A stretch of 17,576 nt of DNA from an uncultured Oscillospiraceae bacterium (lineage in GTDB: Bacteria; Bacillota; Clostridia; Oscillospirales; Ruminococcaceae). Made by a program: the position numbers and the translations under genes. This document shows, in pieces, positions 12,519-17,576 of the stretch; positions within the stretch are counted from its first letter, which is position 1; every line of letters starts with the position of its first letter. The stretch covers positions 1-17,576 of the forward strand of contig CAKSPC010000050.1 of the NCBI GenBank assembly GCA_934481445.1, read 5' to 3'. The notes under the pieces are model-generated. The model was not told where the DNA came from, did no database searches, and worked only from the letters and a program-made list of their open reading frames with translations.

Positions 12519-14081
12519 TTACCAGTTAAGTTCGACGGTGCCGCCTTCGAGCACTGCCTGAATGTTGCTGAGAAGTCGTTCGGTGTATATCTCGCGAACC
12601 TTGAACAGTACCGAGCCGTTGACCTTGATGATGTTCTTGCGGTCATCGGACTGATAATATTCTAGCGTGTCGTGATCGGTGCCGTAGGAGTCGACATATT
12701 CGTCCCTGTACTTGAATGTTACGGAAGCGACAAGATCGCCCTCGGGTTCATCAAAATACAGTTCCTCGCCCACGGAAGCGATAAGATGCTGATACAGCTC
12801 GCGGAACTTCTGCCCGCTTATCTCATCGCCGTTGCAGTATATCGTATTCTCGGAGGCGTCGCCCTCGATCTTGAATACATACTCTGCGTCGGCGGTCTTT
12901 ACCGTTACGGTGTCCACAGTGTAGATATACGGGGATACGGGTCTGCGAGACATCACGCTCTGAACCGTGAATGTGTACCACGGTGCGCTGTCCTTAGCGA
13001 TGGAATAGATACCGCCCTCGCCCTCGAACATCGCGTAGTAACCTGTTACGGTTTTAAGCGACGGAGTATCGGCGCCGTCCGTTTCGGTTATTTCGATTAT
13101 CTCGTTTCCGAGGAGAAGCACCCTGCGCTTGTTGCCGTACTTGAAAGTTATCCTTACGAACGGATCGTCAAGTCCCGTTGCGGCAAGGTTTTCCTCCGTC
13201 TGCTCGATGTATTCGCATGAAGCCATCGAAAGCCCGTACAGACCGTAGCAGAGCGTCTGACCCTTGGTGGAATCGACCTCGGCGGAAATAGGCGTGATAA
13301 ACCTGTGGGAATTGAACGTGGTAATTATCGCGTCCTCATCCTCGGAGGCCTCCGCAACATCATACATATAGCGTATTTCGACGGGTTCATCCATGTCCTT
13401 GCGCTCAATTATAAGATAATCCAGTTCCAGCGGATCGTTCGCGTCGTACGCGTCGGTCATAACAAGGCTCACGAAGTCCCTGATGTCATAATATACGCTG
13501 CCGACGGTGTAGTAGCTTACAAGGTGAACATCGCTGCTGTCCTTGAAGCGGAAATACGCGGATGTTGTGCTCGCGGGGTTCTGTATGCCGAAGCAAAGCT
13601 CCGCCTTTGTGCCGTCGTCGAAGTTAACCTCAACGGATGCTTCGGGATCCTTTAACCCGTATTTTTCGAGATCCTCTGCATTTTCTTCAACAAGACTCTT
13701 GGTTTCGAACGCCGCCATGTTCTTGATGAACGCGTTGACGGTGGTGTCGTTCGGCGTAAGCCCCTTCATTTCCTCGCTGATCCAGTAATACTCGGAGGAA
13801 GAGGAAACGTTGCCGTCGTCATCCGTTGTGGAAACAACGCGCTCGTTGCGTGTGAATGTAAACTCTCCGCTCGCATTGTGAACGGTAACGGAAGTCACCT
13901 CGTCACGCTCGTGATCGGTAACGGTTATCGCCGTGGAAGCCTCGCCGGAGCTTTCCTCAGCGGAAGAAGTATCCTCACCTGCGGGCTTTGTGAGCATCAG
14001 CACCAGCAGCACTGCCCCGAGTATGAGCAGCACAGCCGCCGCGATGATAACAGTTTTTGTGGTTTTAGAAAGCTTTGCCAT
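12519..14081 (-). CDS. DUF4340 domain-containing membrane-anchored protein
   Basis: This 520-aa protein has a short basic cytoplasmic tail, one N-terminal membrane helix (about 11-31), a Ser/Glu-rich linker (about 37-50) and a large outer domain. Within it the DUF4340 pattern appears at least twice: EKYGLKDPEASVEVNFDDG followed by LCFG (139-165), and ATGLDDPFVRITFKYGNK followed by LLLG (301-325). DUF4340 proteins are partners of GldG-type ABC systems; their biochemical role is not settled. The ATG directly follows the TAA of the GldG-like gene (TAAATG), which indicates coupled translation. The protein is probably anchored in the membrane facing outward and works with the exporter encoded upstream. 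The family call is made from layout, repeat pattern and context. Confidence 0.82.
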   Translation of the reverse strand: MAKLSKTTKTVIIAAAVLLILGAVLLVLMLTKPAGEDTSSAEESSGEASTAITVTDHERDEVTSVTVHNASGEFTFTRNERVVSTTDDDGNVSSSSEYYWISEEMKGLTPNDTTVNAFIKNMAAFETKSLVEENAEDLEKYGLKDPEASVEVNFDDGTKAELCFGIQNPASTTSAYFRFKDSSDVHLVSYYTVGSVYYDIRDFVSLVMTDAYDANDPLELDYLIIERKDMDEPVEIRYMYDVAEASEDEDAIITTFNSHRFITPISAEVDSTKGQTLCYGLYGLSMASCEYIEQTEENLAATGLDDPFVRITFKYGNKRRVLLLGNEIIEITETDGADTPSLKTVTGYYAMFEGEGGIYSIAKDSAPWYTFTVQSVMSRRPVSPYIYTVDTVTVKTADAEYVFKIEGDASENTIYCNGDEISGQKFRELYQHLIASVGEELYFDEPEGDLVASVTFKYRDEYVDSYGTDHDTLEYYQSDDRKNIIKVNGSVLFKVREIYTERLLSNIQAVLEGGTVELNW

Positions 14082-15668
14082 TTATCTGTGCCTCCTGCGC
14101 ACCCAGATAACGATACCGAGCACGATAACAACAACGGGGATAACGATGCAGAGAACCACCGCGAGAACATTCGCGGTCTGCGCGTTCATATCAAACGTTA
14201 CATTGGAGAAGGACTTGGTCTTGATGGTGATGGAGTCCTCCTTGCCCGTGATGTAGTTGAACATATTGATGAAGAAATCCTGGTTGTTCGCATTGCTCAG
14301 CGACATGAATGTGCTGCTGGAAAGCTGAGTGGAACCGAACACCGCCAGTCTGCTGACTGCCTGCGTATCGGAATGAACCTTGTATGAAACAACGGCGTCG
14401 TTGAATGTGCCGCTCTCCGCCTCGTCGTAGGAGAACTTCTTGTCATCGCCGAGGTCGAGGGGATAAAGGAACGCCTTGTCGTAGGTGGTCATGAGGACTT
14501 CTGTTTCAACGCTGCCGCGGCTTCCGCCGTCCCATATCTGAATTACGGGGCGAAGATCCGCACCGAAAGTATACAGCGTGCTGCCATAGGCTGTGCCCGC
14601 GTAGTCGGTTTCGGCTATCTGCTGAAGATGCGCGTAAGCGGTGTAGTTGCTTATAAGGTAGTTCTCATCGCTCTGTCCGATAACGGAGTAGCCGACGGAA
14701 AGTCCCCACTCGTTGAGGAAGCTGTCGATGTTCGGTGTTTTCGGTTGCTGCGCGGAAGCGAAGTACATAAGATTCTTTCCGAACTGCGCGCCGTTGTCAA
14801 GGAACTTGTCGAGCTTGGTGAGGTTCTCGTTGTCTACGTCCATGCTCGGGCCGTACATAACAACGATGTCTATTTCGGGGTCTACCTCGGAAATATTTAC
14901 GAGGTTGATGGTTTCAACGGAATATCCGTTCTTGCTGAGCAGGTTCTGAAGCGCCGTGCTGTCCTCCTCGCCGTAGCCCTCGGTAAAGGCAACGCGGATG
15001 AGATCGTTGTTGGAAACGTACATCATCGCGGATACGGCTTCCTGCTCAATGTTGGAGCCCTCTACAACATAATAGTTGTAATACTGAAGGTACTGCTCGT
15101 TGAAGCTGAAATAATCATACGGGGAGATTATGCGGTGACGTCCCGTAACCTCGCTTTCTACAACGATGTAGTTCTCCTGAAGTGTTTCTCCGGTGAACTG
15201 CGAGGTGTAGTTCGGGTTCTGGTCAAGGTCGAGATATTTCAGCGTGATATGATCCGACGCCATGCCCATTTTCTTGAGTATTTCGTTGATCTGCTTGTAA
15301 TTTTCGCCCTGCTCCTCAAACTCCTTTTCGGGCTTGAGAACGGTTATGGATACATCCCCGGCAAGCTGCTCGGTGACGTATTTTTCTGTGTTTTCCGAGA
15401 GGGAGTAAATCCCCGCGTCGGTAAGGTCTGCCGTGGTGTCAAAGCGCTCGGAAATAAGTCCGACGATAACGTTTACCACAACGACGGCAGCAATAAACAC
15501 AATGGTGAATACCACCGCCATGGTGCCGTGCTTGAAAGAGCGCGCGTTGAATTTCTTCTTTGCCTTTGCAGGCTCGGGCGCATTTTCGGTGCTCTCCGCC
15601 TTGGTTGTTTCGGCGGTTTCTGCCGTTTCTTCGGCGGGGGTAAGGTTCTTGTTTTCTTCGTTATTCAT
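14082..15668 (-). CDS. GldG-like ABC transporter auxiliary protein
   Basis: This 528-aa protein has an unusual cytoplasmic tail of about 48 residues rich in Glu, Thr and Ala, then a basic patch (AKAKKKFNARSFKHG), a membrane helix (about 50-71), a large outer region and a C-terminal helix (about 501-523) capped by RRRHR. The outer region starts with FDTTADLTDAGIYSLSENTEKY, the hallmark opening of GldG/ABC_transp_aux proteins (usually RxDLTxxxxYSLSxxT). A Rossmann-like part follows around IRVAFTEGYGEEDS. In Bacteroidota, GldG joins GldA and GldF in gliding; in Firmicutes the role is unknown. AAGGGGGAG precedes the ATG. It lies 16 bp after the permease gene and abuts the DUF4340 gene. Confidence 0.87.
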   Translation of the reverse strand: MNNEENKNLTPAEETAETAETTKAESTENAPEPAKAKKKFNARSFKHGTMAVVFTIVFIAAVVVVNVIVGLISERFDTTADLTDAGIYSLSENTEKYVTEQLAGDVSITVLKPEKEFEEQGENYKQINEILKKMGMASDHITLKYLDLDQNPNYTSQFTGETLQENYIVVESEVTGRHRIISPYDYFSFNEQYLQYYNYYVVEGSNIEQEAVSAMMYVSNNDLIRVAFTEGYGEEDSTALQNLLSKNGYSVETINLVNISEVDPEIDIVVMYGPSMDVDNENLTKLDKFLDNGAQFGKNLMYFASAQQPKTPNIDSFLNEWGLSVGYSVIGQSDENYLISNYTAYAHLQQIAETDYAGTAYGSTLYTFGADLRPVIQIWDGGSRGSVETEVLMTTYDKAFLYPLDLGDDKKFSYDEAESGTFNDAVVSYKVHSDTQAVSRLAVFGSTQLSSSTFMSLSNANNQDFFINMFNYITGKEDSITIKTKSFSNVTFDMNAQTANVLAVVLCIVIPVVVIVLGIVIWVRRRHR

Positions 15669-15684
15669 TTCTGCTCCCCCTTTC

Positions 15685-16404
15685 TCAGCTCCAGCGGCGG
15701 CGTTCTGCCACGCGCATCGTCAGGAAGTTGAAAATGACGATAAGGCTAAGGAAGAACAGTATGTTTTTAAGGCTGAAAATGCCGTAGGTAAATTCCTGAT
15801 ACTTATAGAATACCGACAGCGAGTTGATAACGTTGCTGACAGATTCCACAGGAACGTAGTTCGAGATTATGTCGAAAAGGCACAGCACGATGTTCGCGCC
15901 GATGCTTCCGATGGCGGCTATCATCTGGTTTTCGGTAAGACCCGAGATGAATATTCCCGCGGAAATAAACACGCCGCCCATGAGCACTATACCCACGAAA
16001 TTGCCCCAGAAAGATGCCCAGCCGAATTCATTTCCCGCATTCTGCACCGCCGCCGCGATGAATATCGCATATATTATCAGAACAACGCAGCCTATGAGGA
16101 AAATAAGGAATGCCGCAAGAAACTTTCCCATAACCAGCCCGAAAAGGCTGACGGGGGATGTAAGGGTAAGCTGGTCGGTTTTCTGCCGCTTATCGTCCGC
16201 CATGGTTCTCATGGTGAGTATCGGAATGAGTATCATCATGATAAAGAACATCCACAGGAACGTGCTGGACATACTTGCGCTGCCGGAAGAAAGGCAGGTA
16301 AGCCATAAAAACAGACCCGAAAAGCCGTAGAACACGGCAAGATACACATAGCCCAGCGGCGATGTGAAATAGGACGCAAATTCGCGCTTTAATATAGCAA
16401 GCAT
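15685..16404 (-). CDS. GldF-like ABC-2 type permease
   Basis: This 239-aa integral membrane protein has about six helices, the usual size of the compact ABC-2 permeases in Gld-type systems. It opens with MLAILKREFASYFTSPLGYVY, the conserved amphipathic entry of this group. The cytoplasmic coupling segment MRTMADDKRQKTDQLTLTSPV (about 65-85) corresponds to the typical RLFAEERRxGTxELLLTxPV motif. It would form the membrane pore with the upstream ATPase. Its ATG overlaps the ATPase stop by one base (TAATG), so the two are translationally coupled. The exported or moved substrate is unknown. Confidence 0.9.
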   Translation of the reverse strand: MLAILKREFASYFTSPLGYVYLAVFYGFSGLFLWLTCLSSGSASMSSTFLWMFFIMMILIPILTMRTMADDKRQKTDQLTLTSPVSLFGLVMGKFLAAFLIFLIGCVVLIIYAIFIAAAVQNAGNEFGWASFWGNFVGIVLMGGVFISAGIFISGLTENQMIAAIGSIGANIVLCLFDIISNYVPVESVSNVINSLSVFYKYQEFTYGIFSLKNILFFLSLIVIFNFLTMRVAERRRWS

Positions 16405-17369
16405 TATTTCGTCCCTCCATTATCAGTATTACCGTAGAAGTCGCCGGTGGTGAGCTTGAGGAATATTTCCTCAAGGGTAAGTTCGCTGCTGCGCATTAGA
16501 AGTATCGGATAGTTTCTCGATGCCATGCGCTTGAACACCTCGCGGCGGATATCCACGCCCTCTTTTGCGTTAAGCTCGTACTCGGTGACGGTCTTGTCAA
16601 CGTTTCTGTTGACGTGCACCTCCACCATATCGGGTATAGTCTCGAGCAGCGACTTGACCTCCTTCGAGGGGCCTTCTATCTGCACGGTGAGCTTATGATC
16701 CGCAGAAAGGCTGCGGGAGAGGTTGTCCGCCGTATCGTTTGCGACAAGCTTCCCCTTGTCGATAACAACAACGCGGTCGCACACCGCCTGTACCTCGGAC
16801 AGAATGTGCGAGGAAAGGATTACGGTGTGGTTCTTTCCGAGCTTCTTGATAAGCGCTCTTATCTCGATTATCTGCTTAGGATCAAGGCCGACCGTCGGCT
16901 CGTCGAGGATAAGCACCTTGGGATTGCCGACAAGCGCCTGTGCAAGTCCCACACGCTGGCGGTAGCCCTTGGAAAGGTTGCGGATAACGCGGTTCTGAAC
17001 ATCCGTTATCTTCACAAGCGAGCATATTTCGTTCAGGTGCGACTTCTTCGGAAGCTTGCACTTTTTCAGACCGTATACAAAGTTCAGATACTCGTTTACG
17101 GTCATATCAAGGTACAGCGGCGGCAGCTCGGGAAGATAGCCGATGTCCCTTTTCGCGGTGACGGGGTCCTCGAGAATATCCACGCCGTTTATCAGCGCCT
17201 GTCCCCCGGATGAGGAAAGGTATCCCGTGAGGATATTCATGGTGGTGGATTTTCCCGCGCCGTTGGGGCCGAGAAATCCCAGAATTTCGCTTTCGCCCGC
17301 AGTAAAGCTGATGTTGTCGACCGCCAGCTTGCTGCCGTAGCTCTTGCTAAGGTTTTTAACTTCTATCAT
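16404..17369 (-). CDS. GldA-like ABC transporter ATPase
   Basis: This 321-aa ATP-binding subunit starts at ATG 17369 (MIEVKNLSKSYG), six bases after GGAGG; an in-frame upstream ATG at 17405 lacks such a site. The motifs are Walker A GPNGAGKST (34-42), a Q-loop region reading IGYLPELPPLYLDMTV (Glu in place of Gln, usual for this subgroup), signature LSKGYRQR (132-139), Walker B KVLILDEPT (151-159), D-loop GLDP and H-loop His188 in SSHILSE. A C-terminal regulatory region of about 100 residues ends in LRSSELTLEEIFLKLTTG-like sequence typical of ABC-2 exporters. It energises the permease and auxiliary proteins encoded downstream in the same operon. Confidence 0.93.
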   Translation of the reverse strand: MIEVKNLSKSYGSKLAVDNISFTAGESEILGFLGPNGAGKSTTMNILTGYLSSSGGQALINGVDILEDPVTAKRDIGYLPELPPLYLDMTVNEYLNFVYGLKKCKLPKKSHLNEICSLVKITDVQNRVIRNLSKGYRQRVGLAQALVGNPKVLILDEPTVGLDPKQIIEIRALIKKLGKNHTVILSSHILSEVQAVCDRVVVIDKGKLVANDTADNLSRSLSADHKLTVQIEGPSKEVKSLLETIPDMVEVHVNRNVDKTVTEYELNAKEGVDIRREVFKRMASRNYPILLMRSSELTLEEIFLKLTTGDFYGNTDNGGTK

Positions 17370-17381
17370 TGATGTCCTCCG

Positions 17382-17401
17382 GGCAGAAAACGTTTTCTGC
17401 C
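17382..17401. promoter_or_regulatory. 20-bp perfect palindrome at the ABC ATPase leader
   Basis: GGCAGAAAACGTTTTCTGCC is fully self-complementary and ends two bases before the GGAGG site of the ATPase gene. The AAAACGTTTT core with a central CG resembles operators of LacI-family repressors, including the CcpA cre core, though the flanks differ from the cre consensus. In mRNA the same sequence would form a hairpin beside the ribosome site. Either DNA or RNA control is possible. Confidence 0.5.
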
Positions 17402-17478
17402 GCACTTATGAGCAGCCGAATGCGGACTTCTCGCGCAGGACACGAAAAGCCCGCCTGTGTTTCGGCATTATTTACAAT

Positions 17479-17518
17479 ACAATTATAATTCTCCACAGTG
17501 ATAATTGTGTGAATTATA
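17479..17518 (-). promoter_or_regulatory. Candidate promoter region of the Gld-like operon with an inverted repeat
   Basis: Two minus-strand TATAAT boxes occur (17482-17487 and 17513-17518), neither with a good -35. ACAATTAT (17479-17486) and ATAATTGT (17501-17508) form an 8-bp inverted repeat overlapping the first box. Given the AT-rich context, chance is possible. This is the likely start region for the ABC operon, because no promoter is visible closer to the gene. Confidence 0.4.
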
Positions 17519-17526
17519 CATGAAAT

Positions 17527-17576
17527 TTACACCTCTGCTTCAAGCTTTGCGATGCTCTTCTTAAGCCGTGCAAGGG
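17527..17576 (-). CDS. C-terminal fragment of a gene running in from the right
   Basis: The minus strand reads LARLKKSIAKLEAEV followed by TAA, a heptad-like basic/hydrophobic helix of the type found at protein C-termini with coiled coils. Only 15 residues are visible, so neither family nor even coding status can be fixed. If real, it lies about 157 bp upstream of the ABC ATPase gene on the same strand. Confidence 0.35.
   Translation of the reverse strand, partial: LARLKKSIAKLEAEV

Noticed and set aside
14628..15731. A 367-aa open frame antisense to the GldG-like gene.
   Set aside because: It has valine/tyrosine-rich nonsense composition opposite a convincing gene that ends and starts in register with its operon neighbours.

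Overview
The window looks like a chromosomal segment of a low-to-mid GC Gram-positive anaerobe, most likely a Clostridia member of the Ruminococcaceae/Oscillospiraceae type. The reasons are strong GGAGG ribosome-binding sites, near-consensus sigma-A promoters with 17-bp spacers, short intrinsic terminators, a BceS/GraS-like two-helix sensor kinase, a DUF134 regulator and a GldA/GldF/GldG-like ABC set. No 16S rRNA, tRNA gene, transposase, phage gene or CRISPR array is visible, so the organism call is inference.

Left part (1-4300): the N-terminus of a probable Fe-S scaffold-like protein runs off the left edge and is divergent from a DUF134 helix-turn-helix gene. A two-gene minus-strand operon follows, with a CobU-like P-loop protein and then the PilT retraction ATPase. 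Next is a single plus-strand PLP aminotransferase with a perfect TTGACA-17-TATAAT promoter.

Middle part (4288-11862): a plus-strand multi-pass membrane protein of unknown function ends at a bidirectional terminator. This terminator is shared with a convergent four-gene operon (minus strand, 9510 to 5241): an RlmA-type rRNA methyltransferase (TTG start), a CCA-adding-like nucleotidyltransferase (GTG start one base after the preceding stop), a patatin-like lipase, and a sensor kinase that overlaps the patatin stop by ATGA. No response regulator is present. Divergent from this operon is an EF-G-like GTPase paralogue whose guanine-specificity motif (NKxD) is missing.

Right part (11863-17576): about 250 bp of tightly packed hairpins separates the EF-G-like gene from a minus-strand operon read from the right edge. 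That operon encodes an ABC ATPase, an ABC-2 permease, a GldG-like protein, a DUF4340 protein and, after a structured 106-bp spacer, a 91-aa protein of unknown function. The first four form a Gld-type ABC exporter with two membrane-anchored extracytoplasmic subunits. A 20-bp perfect palindrome abuts the ribosome-binding site of the ATPase gene.

The items most worth checking are the kinase coupled to a patatin with no partner regulator, the EF-G paralogue without NKxD, the divergent CCA enzyme, the CobU-like protein lacking its guanylylation histidine beside pilT, and the structured RNA/DNA elements at 704-812, 11892-12122 and 12438-12511.
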